From contig NC_050097.1 in NCBI RefSeq assembly GCF_902167145.1, forward strand, positions 172,762,923 to 172,826,922: a stretch of DNA of 64,000 nucleotides, read 5' to 3'. The position numbers were made by a program, and so were the translations under genes. The notes beneath the pieces were generated by a model, which had not been told where the DNA came from, made no database searches, and saw only the letters and a program-made list of their open reading frames with translations. Shown here in pieces: positions 45,994 through 57,060 of the stretch (within the stretch, counting starts at the first letter, position 1; the number at the start of each line of letters is the position of its first letter). Source of the DNA: Zea mays. Taxonomy: Eukaryota; Streptophyta; Magnoliopsida; Poales; Poaceae.

Positions 45994-48099
45994 TCACTTC
46001 CCTTTCGGGATCCAAACCTTCTTGGTGCTTTTCATGGTTGAAATTATCTCCTTTGGCACCCAGATGCATTTGGCCCCCTTTCCTTTGTTGGCTTGCTTGT
46101 TGGCCTTGATTGCTATCACCTTTCCGTTCTTTTTCTTCTTGATCAAATATGGTGTAGCATCCTTTTTGTTCACCTTTTTGATGTAGGTGTTGGAGATTTT
46201 GCTTGATGGCTTTTGCTTGAGCTTTCGCCTTTGTTTATCCCCGATCATCGCCTTGCATTGGAAAGACTTGTGGCCTTCCATGTGGCATAGTCTACAAATC
46301 ACAGTTTCTCCCTCCATAGGCTTGTTCACTCCCGCAGTGGTGTTATCCTGTGAAGGTCGGATTTGTTTGGCTTTGCCTTTCTTGTCATACAAAGCCTTGC
46401 CAAGGCGAGCCACTTCTTGCTTTAATTGTTCATTTTCCTTTGCAACCTCATCCGAACATGTCTTTACAACAATATTCTCAACAACGACTTGGTTGCAGGG
46501 GTTAGAATCATCAATTAAATCAAAGCAGGAAGTAGAAGCATCTTTCTTAATTATTTCAGGTATTTCAACTAAAGATGTTGCTGGGGTGCTACCAATGTTT
46601 TCTAGCTTAGTAGTTAGCTCATTATTGTGTATGCTAAGAATTTCCATTTTCTCTAGCAAATTTTCAATAGCTTCTTGGGAGCTAGCTAACTTAGCCTTAA
46701 GTTTTTCATTCTTTTTAATAAGGCTATCATCGGTAGCAGTGGATGGAGCACTAGATTCTAATAGCTCAATTTTAGTTGATAGCTCACTATTTAAGTTTGC
46801 AAAAGTTTCAAATTTTTCTAGCAAACCTTTGTAATCATTTTGAGAGCTAACCAACTTATTTTTCAAAGTTTTAAGTTGAGCTTTTTGCTTAGTGCAAACA
46901 TCCTAGAAAAATTCTACGGCTTCCGCAAGCTCATCTAGAGAGGGCTTTCCCTCACCTTCATCATTACTACTACTTTCATCACTAGAGGATGGAATGCTTT
47001 TGTTACCTCTTGCCATAAGGCATTTGTGTGATGACCGTGATGATCGTGACGAGGACCGGTGGCTGCGTGTCCTTGGAGGTTCATCTTCACTTGAAGAATC
47101 ATCCCAAGTTCTAACACTTGTTAGCGCCTTGCCTTTGCTCCTCTCCTTTTTGGGTTTGGCCATATTTGGACAGTTGTCCCTGAAGTGACCCTTCTCCCCA
47201 CATGTGAAGCATCCTCTCTTCCTTTGCTTTTTCCTGTCAATGTTAAAGAGAAGATCCTCGACCTGCAGGGGCACACCCATTAGATTAATCTTGCGGATCA
47301 TCCCCATTACCTTTCCGACGCGTCGGATCGTTTCTTCGTCCTCGGAGGATGATGTGCATGGTTGATTATCTTCATCATCATCACTTTCTTCTTCTTCCTC
47401 TTCTTCACTTGAGGAACTTGGAGTGGGAGCCTTCTTTTTGCCCTTCCTTTCATCACATGCAAAAGCATATGGTCTTGAGGAAGTTGGCTCCTCTCCCCGA
47501 CTCATTTTTCGCGACATCTCAAAGGCCGCGATTTTCCCAATCACAATGGTCGAGGTCATGTCGCTTAAGTCCTCCATGTTGTGAAGGATGGTGATGATGC
47601 TCCCATATCTTTGTTGTGGTAGTAGGGAGATAATCTTCCTCACAATGTCCGCATCACCTAGCTTATTAATGCCAATAGAATTGAGCTCATTGATAATTAG
47701 ATTCAAGCGAGAATACATGTCTCTAACAAGCTCATCATCTTTCATAGCAAAAGAATTATACTCATTTAAAACTAGGCAATGTTTTTGCTCACGGACATTG
47801 GATGTGCCGTCATGGAGCTCATGCAATTTTAGCCAAATCTCATTAGCAGTTTTCAGGGTAAATACTTGATTGAAAATATCCATGCTAAGAGATTCATACA
47901 AGCAATTTTTGGCTCTAGCATTTAAATGAATTTCTTTTTCTTCACTCGTGGTGGGTTTCTCGGGATTCTTGAGGGGTTTCATCCCGTCACGAGTGACTCT
48001 CCAAACACCTAGATCAACGGCCTCTAGGTAACAAGCCATTCTAGCACTATAATATGGGAAGTTAGTGCCGTCGAAGTGTGGTGGCCTATGGGTATCCAT
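45994..48099 (-). pseudogene. Gag of the nested element, one internal stop
   Basis: The frame starts at MDTHRPPHFDGTNFPYYSARM, runs 398 codons to a TAG at 46903-46905, then continues in the same frame to 45994. The first part holds the UBN2-type gag core (RAKNCLYESLS, LPQQRYGSI), an acidic Ser/Glu/Asp run and a CCHC knuckle CFTCGEKGHFRDNC near residue 297. The second part is a coiled coil with a second, C-x2-C-x4-H-x4-C knuckle (CRLCHMEGHKSFQC) and the WVPKEI...KKVWIPKGK linker that ends gag in this lineage. The stop removes the coiled coil unless read through. No frameshift was found. Confidence 0.85.
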
Positions 48100-48166
48100 C
48101 CCTTCCTCTAAAAAGCGTCGGCTCTTTTAGCGGTGAAGCTAAAGCGTTTCAAATGAGCCAAACCGG

Positions 48167-48178
48167 GCTCTGATACCA
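48167..48178 (-). other. Primer-binding site of the nested gag-only element
   Basis: TGGTATCAGAGC on the minus strand directly after the 5' LTR, complementary to initiator tRNA-Met. Confidence 0.88.
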
Positions 48179-48180
48179 CT

Positions 48181-49671
48181 TGTAGGAAACGGGTGACGCC
48201 TAAGAGGGGGGGGGGTGAATTAGGACTTCCAAAACTTTTACTAAACTAGGCCACAATTAAATCCCTAGAGCAAAACCTTTGCAAGTAATCAAACTAGAGT
48301 GTGCAAACTAGGTTTTGTCTAAGTGTTGCTATCTCTACCGCAAAGGTTAAGTTTCAATCTACACTAAACAAGTATGACTACAAGATTGAAACTTAAATGC
48401 TTAATATAAATATGGAAAGTAAAGAGCTAGGTAGAGAAGCAAACTCTCGTGGATGACACCGGTATTTTTACCGAGGTATCCGGAACCACGCAAGGTCCCG
48501 ACTAATCCTCGTTGGTGCCCCTACGCAAAGGGAAGCCCACGCGAGGGCCAAGCACCTCGGTCGAGTAACTCCGTAGAGAGCCGCGGGCCTTCTCCACGCG
48601 CAAGTGGTGCTCCGCTTCCGGCTCCTCTCGGACGCTCCCCGCCGTCTCCACTATCGAGCTTCCGGCCGAAACGCCGCGGGCCTCGTTCCCTCCGGTACAC
48701 GGTGGCAGCCGTGACACAAACGCGGTTGTCACGGTCTCGCAAGACTCTCGCCCCACTCGGTACAATTACAACGACTCACGCAAGAGCCGAGGGGTTGTGT
48801 GGTTTTACAAAACTCACTCAACTAACTAGGATTCACCTAGAGCAAGCGCTAATGCGGTCTAACTAACCTAAGCACTTCACAAAGCACCTACGCTAATCAC
48901 CGAGTGATTCTATTAAGCACTTGGGTGTTTGAGCACTTGGAAATGTCTACAATATGCCTTGGTATGTTTCTTGGGCTCCCACACCTTCAAATGGCCGGTT
49001 GGGTGAAGTATATATAGGCCCCAACTCAAATATAGCCGTTGGAAAGCAGTTCTGCAGCTTTCTGCGGCGCACCGGACAGGTGCACCGGACTGTCCGGTGG
49101 TGCACCGGACATCCCACGTGTACTAGCCGTTAAAAGTAGCCGTTTGAGCTTCCGAAGATGGCGCACCGGACATGGCGCACCGGACGGTCCGGTGTGCACC
49201 GGACAGCCCATGTCCGCTTGTCGTATTTTGGCCGTAACTTTTAGCTCCGAACTCCGATTTCGATGATCTTGTACTTTTTGGAAAGCTTATGAAATTCTCT
49301 ACAACCCAGAGTTGAAGCCATATCAGTTTGAGCAAATTTGGTGTTGTGAAACACTTCCAATTCAGTCAGCCCTTCCTCTCAACCTTTATCAACTTCACTT
49401 TTGTTTTGTAGCTTTGTATCTCACTTCTACTTCTTGATGTGTTGGACTCTTAGCATATATAAAGTGTCTTCAATATTACTTTGTAATGTCTTCTATGAGT
49501 CTTATAATGTCTTCTTTGAGGTGTTGCATCCTCATTGCCTTGGTCCAATTCTCTTCGCATCCTGTGAACTACAAACACAACCACTAGAAAACTTATTAGT
49601 TCACGGATTGTGTTGTTCATCAAACACCAAAACTCAATTAGCCAAATGGCCCGGGGTCCATTTTCCTTACA
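48181..49671 (-). repeat. 5' LTR of the nested gag-only element
   Basis: 1491 bases, partner of 43093-44580; starts with a run of nine G after CCTAAGA. Confidence 0.94.
49009..49205 (-). promoter_or_regulatory. U3 promoter of the gag-only element: TATA box and palindrome array
   Basis: TATATATA (49009-49016, minus strand). Upstream at 49067-49205 are CACCGGAC/GTCCGGTG words: GCACCGGACAGGTGCACCGG, GGACTGTCCGGTGGTGCACC and CACCGGACGGTCCGGTGTGC. The array is shorter and more irregular than in the Opie-like LTR but sits in the same place. Confidence 0.6.
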
Positions 49672-52071
49672 GCGGGCTTGGCGTCCTTCATCCCAAACCG
49701 CTTGATCAAGTCTTGCGTGTACTTGGTTTGAGAGATGAAGGTTCCATCCTTGAGTTGCCTCACTTGGAACCCAAGGAAGTAGCTTAACTCGCCCATCATT
49801 GACATCTCGAATTTCTGCGTCATCACCCTGCTAAACTCTTCACAAGACTTTTGGTTAGTAGAACCAAATATTATGTCATCGACATAAATTTGGCACACAA
49901 AAAGATCACCATCACAAGTCTTAGTAAAAAGAGTTGGATCTGCTTTCCCAACCTTGAAAGCATTAGCAATTAAAAAGTCTCTAAGGCATTCATACCACGC
50001 TCTTGGGGCTTGCTTAAGTCCATAGAGCGCCTTAGAGAGCTTACACACGTGGTCGGGGTACCGTTCATCCTCGAAGCCAGGGGGTTGCTCCACATACACC
50101 TCCTCCTTGATTGGCCCGTTGAGGAAAGCGCTCTTCACATCCATTTGGAACAACCTGAAGGAATGGTGAGCGGCATATGCTAGCAAAATACGAATGGACT
50201 CTAGCCTAGCCACAGGAGCAAAAGTCTCCTCAAAGTCCAAACCTGCGACTTGGGCATAACCTTTTGCCACAAGTCGTGACTTGTTCCATGTCACCACCCC
50301 GTGCTCGTCTTGTTTGTTGCGGAACACCCACTTGGTTCCCACAACATTTTGCTTGGGACGAGGCACCAGTGTCCAAACTTCATTCCTCTTGAAGTTGTTG
50401 AGCTCCTCCTGCATGGCCAACACCCAGTCCGGATCTAGCAAGGCCTCCTCTACCCTGAAAGGCTCAATAGAAGAGACAAAGGAGTAATGCTCACAAAAAT
50501 TAACTAATCGAGACCGAGTTGTTACTCCTTGCTAATGTCACCCAAAATTTGGTCGACGGGATGATCCCTTTGAATCGTCGCTCGAACTTGGGTTGGAGGT
50601 GCCGGTTGTGCTTCTTCCTCCATCACATGATCATCTTGTGCTCCCCCTTGATCACACGCCTCTTCTTGATGAACCTGTTCATTGTCTTGAGTTGGGGAAT
50701 GCACCATTGTTGAGGAAGAAGGTTGATCTTGCTCATCTTGTTCCTGTGGCCGCACATCTCCAGTCGCCATGGTGCGTATTGCGGTCGTTGGAACTTCTTC
50801 TTCATCTACATCATCAAAATCAACAACTTGCTCTCTTGGAGAGCCATTAGTCTCATCAAATACAACGTCGCTAGAGACTTCAACCAAACCCGATTTGTTG
50901 AAGACTCTATACGCCTTTGTATTTGAGTCATAACCTAATAAAAACCCTTCTACAGCTTTGGGAGCAAACTTAGAATTTCTACCCTTCTTCACTAGAATGT
51001 AGCATTTGCACCCAAATACACGAAAGTAGGATACATTGGGTTTGTTACCGGTTAGAAGCTCGTACGAAGTCTTCTTGAGGAGGCGGTGAAGGTAGACCCT
51101 GTTGATGGCGTGGCAAGCTGTGTTCATGGCTTCCGACCAAAAACGCTCGGGGGTCTTAAACTCTCCAAGCATCGTCCTCGCCATGTCTATAAGCGTCCTG
51201 TTTTTCCTCTCTACCACACCATTTTGCTGTGGTGTGTAGGGAGCGGAGAACTCGTGCTTGATCCCTTCCTCCTCAAGGTACTCCTCCACTTGAAGGTTCT
51301 TGAATTCGGACCCATTGTCGCTCCTTATCTTTTTCACCTTGAGCTCAAACTCGTTTTGAGCTCTCCTTAGGAAGCGCTTGAGGGTCCCTTGTGTTTCAGA
51401 TTTATCCTGCAAAAAGAATACCCAAGTGAAGCGGGAAAAGTCATCAACAATAACTAGTCCATACTTACTTCCTCCTATACTTAGATAGGGGACGGGTCCG
51501 AAGAGGTCCATATGTAGCAGCTCCAGAGGTCTTGACGTAGTCATCACATTCTTGCTATGATGCGCTCCTCCCACTTGTTTACCTGCTTGACAAGCTGCAC
51601 AAGGTCTATCTTTTTCGAAAGTAACATTGGTTAGACCTATCACGTGTTCTCCCTTTAGAAGCTTGTGAAGGTTCTTCATCCCCACATGTGCTAAGCGGCG
51701 ATGCCACAGCCAGCCCATGCTAGTCTTAGCAATTAATCATGCATCTAGACCGACCTCCTCTTTTGCAAAATCAACTAAATAAAGTTTGCCGTCTAATACA
51801 CCCTTAAAAGCTAATGAACCATCACTTCTTCTAAAGACAGACACATCTACATTTGTGAATAGACAATTATATCTCATATTGCATAATTGACTAACATATA
51901 ACAAATTATATCCAAGAGACTCAACTTAAAACACATTAGATATAGAGTGCTCGGATGAAATAGCAATTTTACCTAACCCTTTTACCTTGCCTTGATTCCC
52001 ATCACCGAATATTATTGAATCTTGGGAATCCTTGTTTTTGACGTAGGAGGTGAACATCTTCTTCTCCCCCG

Positions 52072-54501
52072 TCATATGGTTTGTGCATCCGCTGTCGATA
52101 ATCCAGCTTGAACCCCCGGATGCATAAACCTGCAAGGCAAATAGGCTTGGGTCTTAGGTACCCAACTCTTGTTGGGTCCTACAAGGTTAGTCACAATTGT
52201 CTTAGGGACCCAAATGCAAGTTTTGTCTCCCTTGCATTTTGCCCCTAAATTTCTAGCAACTATCTTCCTATCCTTTCTACAAATGGCAAAGGAAGCATTT
52301 AAAGCATGATATATTGTAGAAGGTTCATTAACTTTCCTAGGAATATGAACAAAATATCTCCTAGACATATCTTTATCATGCATATAGGAAGAACTAGAAG
52401 CAAACATGGCATGAGAGTCAAAAGCATCATAAGCATTACAACTCTTATAAGACTGTCTTCTATCATGGTACATAAAAGCATGGTTCCTTTTAGCACTACT
52501 AGCCATAGGGGCCTTCCCTTTCTCCTTGGCGGGGATGGGAGCCTTATGGCTTGTTAAGTTCTTGGCTTCCCTCTTGAAACCAAGTCCATCCTTAATTGAG
52601 GGGTGTCTACCAATCGTGTAGGCATCCCTTGCAAATTTTAACTTATCAAATTCGCTTTTGCTAGTCTTAAGTTGGGCATTAAGACTAGCTACTTCATCAT
52701 TCAATTTAGAAATTGAAACTAGGTGTTCACTACAAGCATCAATATTAAAATCTTTACACCTAGTGCAAACCACAACATGTTCTACACAAGATGTTGATTT
52801 ATTAGCTATTTCTAACTTAGCATTCAAGTCATCGTTTATGCTTTTTAAACTAGAAATAGAGTCATGGCATGTAGACAATTCACAAGAAAGCATTTCATTC
52901 CTCTTTATTTCTAAAGCAAGGGATTTTTGAGCTTCTACAAACTTGTCATGTTCATCATATAAGAGATCCTCTTGCTTTTCTAGCAATCTATTCTTATCAT
53001 TCAAAGCATCAATCAATTCATTTATTTTATCCACCTTGGTTCTATCTAGACCTTTGAATAAACATGAATAATCTATTTCATCATCATCACTAGACTCATC
53101 CTCACTTGAAGAAGCATAAGTACTAGTGTTACGAGCGCTTACCTTCTTTTCCCTTGCCATGAGGCAAGTGTGATGCTCGTTGGGGAAGAGAGATGACTTG
53201 TTGAAGACAGTGGCGGCGAGTCCTTCGTTGTCGGAGTCGGACGACGAACAATCCGAGTCCCACTCCTTGCCAAGATGTGCCTCGCCTTTTGCCTTCTTAT
53301 AATTCTTCTTCTTCTCCCTCTTGTTCCCTTCTTCCTGGTCACTATCATTGTCGGGACAGTTAGCAATAAAATGACCAACTTTACCACATTTGAAGCATGA
53401 GCGCTTCCCCTTTGTCTTGGTCTTGCTTGGCTGCCCCTTGCGACCCTTTAGCGCCGTCTTGAAGCGCTTGATGATGAGGGCCATCTCTTCATCATTGAGC
53501 CCGACCGCGTCAACTTGCGCCACCTTGCTAGGTAGCGCCTCCTTGCTCCTCGTTGCCTTGAGAGCAATGGGTTGAGGCTCATGGATTGGACCGTTCAACG
53601 CGTCGTCAACATATCTTGCCTCCTTGATCATCATTCGCTCGCTTACAAATTTCCCAAGAACTTCTTCGGGCGACATCTTGGTGTACCTAGGATTTTCACG
53701 GATATTGTTCACCAAATGTGGATCAAGTACAGTAAAGGACCTTAGCATTAAACGAACGACGTCGTGGTCCGTCCATCGTGTGCTTCCGTAGCTCCTTATC
53801 TTGTTGATAAGGGTCTTGAGCCGGTTGTATGTTTGGGTTGGCTCCTCTCCCCTGATCATTGCGAATCTTCCAAGCTCGCCCTCCACCAACTCCATTTTGG
53901 TGAGTAAGGTGACGTTGTTCCCCTCATGTGAGATCCTGAGGGTGTCCCAGATCTGCTTGGCATTGTCCAAGCCGCTCACCTTATGATACTCGTCCCTGCA
54001 CAAGGAGGCTAACAACACAGTAGTAGCTTGTGCATTTCTATGAATCTGTTCATTGATAAACATAGGACTATCCGAGCTATCAAATTTCATTCCACTTTCC
54101 ACAATCTCCCATATGCTCGGATGGAGAGAGAACAGGTGACTACGCATTTTGTGGCTCCAAAATCCGTAGTCCTCTCCATCAAAGTGAGGAGGTTTGCCAA
54201 GTGGAATGGAGAGCAAATGAGCATTTGTACTTTGCGGAATACGAGAGTAGTCAAAAGAAAAGTTCGAATTAACCGGTTTCCTTCTCTCGTAGTCGTTGTC
54301 GTTGTTGTCCTTTTGGGAAGAAGTGGACTCATCACTGTCGTCGTAGTAGACGGTCTCCTTGATGCGTCTTGTCTTCTTCTTCTTCCCATCTTTGCGTTTG
54401 AGGCCCGAGCCCGAGTCGGTAGGCTTGTCATCCTTGGGCTCGTTGACGAATGACTCCTTCTCCTTGTCATTGATCACAATCCCCTTGCCCTTAGGATCCA
54501 T
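52072..54501 (-). CDS. Gag of the Opie-like element
   Basis: The frame starts at MDPKGKGIVI, 37 bases after the primer-binding site. It has a charged N-terminus, a UBN2/DUF4219-type gag core (GKPPHFDGEDYGFWSHKM, residues about 98-115; LLTKMELVEGE), a CCHC knuckle CFKCGKVGHFIANC near residue 370, a long coiled-coil tail, and the linker CIWVPKTIVTN...SWVPKTQ that in this lineage precedes protease. About 790 residues are homologous; the final stretch after WVPKTQAYL is read in the wrong frame after a shift near 52130. Long gag with a coiled-coil extension is typical of SIRE/Maximus elements. Confidence 0.88.
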   Translation of the reverse strand: MDPKGKGIVINDKEKESFVNEPKDDKPTDSGSGLKRKDGKKKKTRRIKETVYYDDSDESTSSQKDNNDNDYERRKPVNSNFSFDYSRIPQSTNAHLLSIPLGKPPHFDGEDYGFWSHKMRSHLFSLHPSIWEIVESGMKFDSSDSPMFINEQIHRNAQATTVLLASLCRDEYHKVSGLDNAKQIWDTLRISHEGNNVTLLTKMELVEGELGRFAMIRGEEPTQTYNRLKTLINKIRSYGSTRWTDHDVVRLMLRSFTVLDPHLVNNIRENPRYTKMSPEEVLGKFVSERMMIKEARYVDDALNGPIHEPQPIALKATRSKEALPSKVAQVDAVGLNDEEMALIIKRFKTALKGRKGQPSKTKTKGKRSCFKCGKVGHFIANCPDNDSDQEEGNKREKKKNYKKAKGEAHLGKEWDSDCSSSDSDNEGLAATVFNKSSLFPNEHHTCLMAREKKVSARNTSTYASSSEDESSDDDEIDYSCLFKGLDRTKVDKINELIDALNDKNRLLEKQEDLLYDEHDKFVEAQKSLALEIKRNEMLSCELSTCHDSISSLKSINDDLNAKLEIANKSTSCVEHVVVCTRCKDFNIDACSEHLVSISKLNDEVASLNAQLKTSKSEFDKLKFARDAYTIGRHPSIKDGLGFKREAKNLTSHKAPIPAKEKGKAPMASSAKRNHAFMYHDRRQSYKSCNAYDAFDSHAMFASSSSYMHDKDMSRRYFVHIPRKVNEPSTIYHALNASFAICRKDRKIVARNLGAKCKGDKTCIWVPKTIVTNLVGPNKSWVPKTQAYLPCRFMHPGVQAGLSTADAQTI

Positions 54502-54538
54502 CTCTTCGGGCGGTTAGTCCCTTTCTTGAAGAGAACGA

Positions 54539-54549
54539 CTCTGATACCA
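54539..54549 (-). other. Primer-binding site of the Opie-like element
   Basis: TGGTATCAGAG on the minus strand, two bases from the LTR, complementary to initiator tRNA-Met. Confidence 0.88.
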
Positions 54550-54551
54550 AT

Positions 54552-55795
54552 TGAGAGCACCTAGAGGGGGGGTGAATAGGTGATCCTGTAAAACTTGAAC
54601 TTAATGCCACACAAACTTGGTTAAACGTTAGCACAGTATTGCCACGTGGCTAGAGAGGAGTCTCAACAAAACACAATAACCACAAGAGATCAATCACAGA
54701 GATGGCACAGTGGTTTATCCCGTGGTTCGGCCAAGACCAACGCTTGCCTACTCCACGTTGTGGCATCCCAACGGACGAGGGTTGCACTCAACCCCTCTCA
54801 AGTGGTCCAAAGACCCACTTGAATACCACGGTGTTTGTTTTTCTTTTCTATATCCCGTTCGCGAGGAATCTCCACAACTTGGAGTCTCTCGCCCTTACAA
54901 AGATGTTCACAAAGAAGCACGGAGTAAGGGAGGGATTAGCAACTCACACAAGACACAAAGATCACAGCAAGTACGCACACACAAGACCCAGACTTAAGCT
55001 CAAAAGACTAGCACACTAGAACAGAGCTCAAATCACTAGAATGTCGAACAAGTGCACAAGAATGGAGTGTGAGTGATCAAGAGTGCTCAAGGATGCTTGG
55101 TATCCTCCTCCATGCGCCTAGGGGTCCCTTTTATAGCCCCAAGGCAGCTAGGAGCCGTTGAGAGCAATCCTGGAAGGCAATTCTTGCCTTCTATCGCCTG
55201 GCGCACCGGACAGTCCGGTGCACCACCGGACACTGTCCGGTGCGGATTTCCTTCCTTATTTGGCGAAGCCGACCGTTGGCAGCCTTGGAGCCGTTGGCGC
55301 ACCGGACACTGTCCGGTGCACACCGGACAGTCCGGTGCCCCCTCCCGACCGTTGGCTCGGCCACGTGTCCCGCGCGGATCGCGCAGCCGACCGTTGGCCC
55401 GGCTGACCGTTGGCTCACCGGACAGTCCGGTGCACACCGGACAGTCCGGTGAATTATAGCCGTACGTCGTTAATTCCTTCCCGAGAGCGGCAAGTTCGCC
55501 TGAGCCAGCCTGGCACACCGGACACTGTCCGGTGCACCACCGGACAGTCCGGTGCGCCCAGATCGAGCCGACTTTGGCTGAACAGAGCCATCTCATTTCC
55601 AATTCAATCTTTCCTGTTTCCAGCACTTAGACACAATGCATTAGTCCACAAAACAATGTACTAAGTCTGGAAACATACCTTTTGACATGATTTGCACTTT
55701 GTCCACCACATTGCATAGATCAACACAAAAGCACTTGAGTTGGCACTCAATCACCAAAATACTTAGAAATGGCCCAAGGGCACATTTCCCTTTCA
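54552..55795 (-). repeat. 5' LTR of the Opie-like element
   Basis: 1244 bases. It differs from the partner at roughly 15-20 positions by eye, more than the nested element's LTRs differ from each other, which agrees with the order of insertion. Confidence 0.93.
55128..55560 (-). promoter_or_regulatory. U3 promoter of the Opie-like LTR: TATA box and palindrome array
   Basis: TATAAAAG on the minus strand (55128-55135). Upstream of it (higher coordinates, 55203-55560) are eight palindromes in four close pairs, of two forms: CACCGGACAGTCCGGTG and CACCGGACACTGTCCGGTG, which differ by two bases at the centre. CCGTTGG words lie between the pairs. Placement suggests binding sites for a dimeric regulator; that is inference. 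Confidence 0.65.
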
Positions 55796-55800
55796 CTAAT

Positions 55801-57060
55801 GCTCGTTAATATTGCCAATGTACAATATATTGAATTCGATTATACCACGTGAAATATGCACCATTAAGTAATTAAACCTATTTATGTGCTAATGTTTATG
55901 TCTTCTGAAAAATGTTTGGAATTAATTGGTGCAGAACTCTTCACTGCCCGGGCTCCAGCCCGAACTCGGGCGCTCTAGAGCGACCAGAGGTGGTGTTGGT
56001 CGCTTTCCCATCGTGGCTGCCTTTCATCTGCTCCTCGGTCAGTATCTCCTGCCCGAAGAGCCTTATACCCGGTGGCTTGACTCCGTCGCCCTTCTTGGTC
56101 ACATGTGATGGAGAGCGGGGCGTTTCGCTGCCAGTCTTCACGTCGGTGGGGATTTGTGGCGCGGGAGCGGCATGGTGATCGCCTGGGTACTGGCGGATGC
56201 CACCCAACACCAGGCTTCGCCGCATGTTGCTGAGGAGGAGATCCGAAAAGAAGAGTTGAGCGAACTGCGCATGCCTGGCTCCCAGTATGCCTGCGGCAGT
56301 AGCAGGAGCGATGCTGTCCGGGACCGGCGCCCGACGAGGCCAACGCCGACGCGCCGCCCATCTCCGGCACCCGCCGTATCTCCTCGTCGCTCTCCACCCC
56401 TGGGGTGCCATGCGGGGTAGGGCAGCAGCAACTTCAGCTGATTAACCAGCAACGGGTTGGGCGCGGCACCTACCTCCTTCTGTGAGGTTGTTGCAAGCAG
56501 AGCTAGAGGAGCGCTCACTGTTGGAGGGGAACGAGCTCGTGGTGCTCGTCTTCGCCTGCTGCTTCTCCTACTCCTCATCTCCGCGTCGATCTTCAATTCT
56601 TCTCCTCCTCCCACGCGATGCTCATCTCCTTCTCGCCGCTCCCCTCCGCAGCCTCCGCCGAGCCCCTCTTCGTCGAGGCCAATCTCCGCAAGCAGATGCG
56701 GGCCGAGGAGTGCCCCGCGCGGGGCGCCGTGCCCAGAATAGTGCTGCACGGTTGTGGTGGGAGGGGCATGGTGGCTGCTTCCATCGTGCGTGGGAGGGCG
56801 CACAGGCAGGCGGGGGTACAACAGGGGCTGGCCGAGATTGTGGGGCATGGTCGAGATTAGCTGTTGTGGCGAGCGCGAGATCCGCGGCGGGGCGGCGGGG
56901 GAAGTGTGGAAGGGCAGGCGGGGGCTGGCGCGAGATCCACGAGGGACGAGATCCGGGGCAGCGGGGAAGGGTGCCTGCTGCCTATTTCCATGCGCGTGTG
57001 TGCGTCGGAGAGATCGGCAGAACCGTGCACCAATCCACCTGTGGACGTCTACACTCCATA
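55801..57060. other. Helitron 2 interior, 5' part (GC-rich, probable captured sequence)
   Basis: The segment is GC-rich from about 55930 to 57000 with overlapping open frames. On the minus strand, 56411-55941 contains SETPRSPSHVTKKGDGVKPP followed by GIRLFGQEILTEEQ. GIRLFG-type motifs occur in several plant transcription factor families, so this may be a captured first exon, but the family was not identified. No intact gene. Confidence 0.45.

Larger units (their letters stand above)
43093..49671 (-). mobile_element. Nested non-autonomous Ty1/Copia element with gag only
   Basis: LTRs at 43093-44580 and 48181-49671 begin TGTAGG and end CTTACA, flanked by GCGGG at 43088-43092 and 49672-49676. 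It has a primer-binding site and a gag gene but no protease, integrase, reverse transcriptase or RNase H; about 1.4 kb of non-coding DNA replaces them. It would depend on a related Opie/Ji-type element for enzymes. It interrupts the reverse transcriptase of the Opie-like element. LTRs differ at about ten positions by eye, so insertion was recent. Confidence 0.93.
42349..52135 (-). pseudogene. Broken pol of the Opie-like element (protease, integrase, RT, RNase H)
   Basis: Protease WIIDSGCTNHMTG (52135-51926) overlaps the end of gag in another frame. Integrase (51718-50522) shows an HHCC finger region (HRRLAHVGMKNLHK, CAACQAGK) and the core DDFSRFTWV, DNGSEFKN, PQQNGVVERKNRT. Reverse transcriptase (50441-49677) has [23 protein letters not shown] and the active site YVDDIIFGS. 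After the nested insertion it resumes at 43087 with KAYRSMIGSLLYL and SDSDYAGCK, then RNase H (42735-42349) with STAEAEYVAA, CDNESAI and TKHIDIRHHF. Lesions: frameshift near 52130, TAA at 51926, TGA at 51737, frameshift near 50530, the 6.6 kb insertion at 49671/43093, and TAA at 42754. Sequence stays homologous across each break. Confidence 0.9.
40342..55795 (-). mobile_element. Opie-like Ty1/Copia retrotransposon (SIRE/Maximus lineage), split by a nested element
   Basis: LTRs at 40342-41567 and 54552-55795 begin TGAGAG and end CTTTCA, flanked by CTAAT at 40337-40341 and 55796-55800. On the minus strand the order is LTR, primer-binding site, gag, protease, integrase, reverse transcriptase, RNase H, the Copia order. 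It resembles maize Opie in LTR start (TGAGAGCACCTAGAGGGGGG) and length; the name is from recognition only. A second element interrupts the reverse transcriptase. The pol part has several further lesions, so this copy is dead. It inserted into Helitron 2. Confidence 0.93.

Noticed and set aside
55203..55560. Regularly spaced palindromic repeats resembling a CRISPR array
   Set aside because: The organism is a plant, spacing is irregular, spacers are partly repeated, and the array sits inside an LTR promoter.
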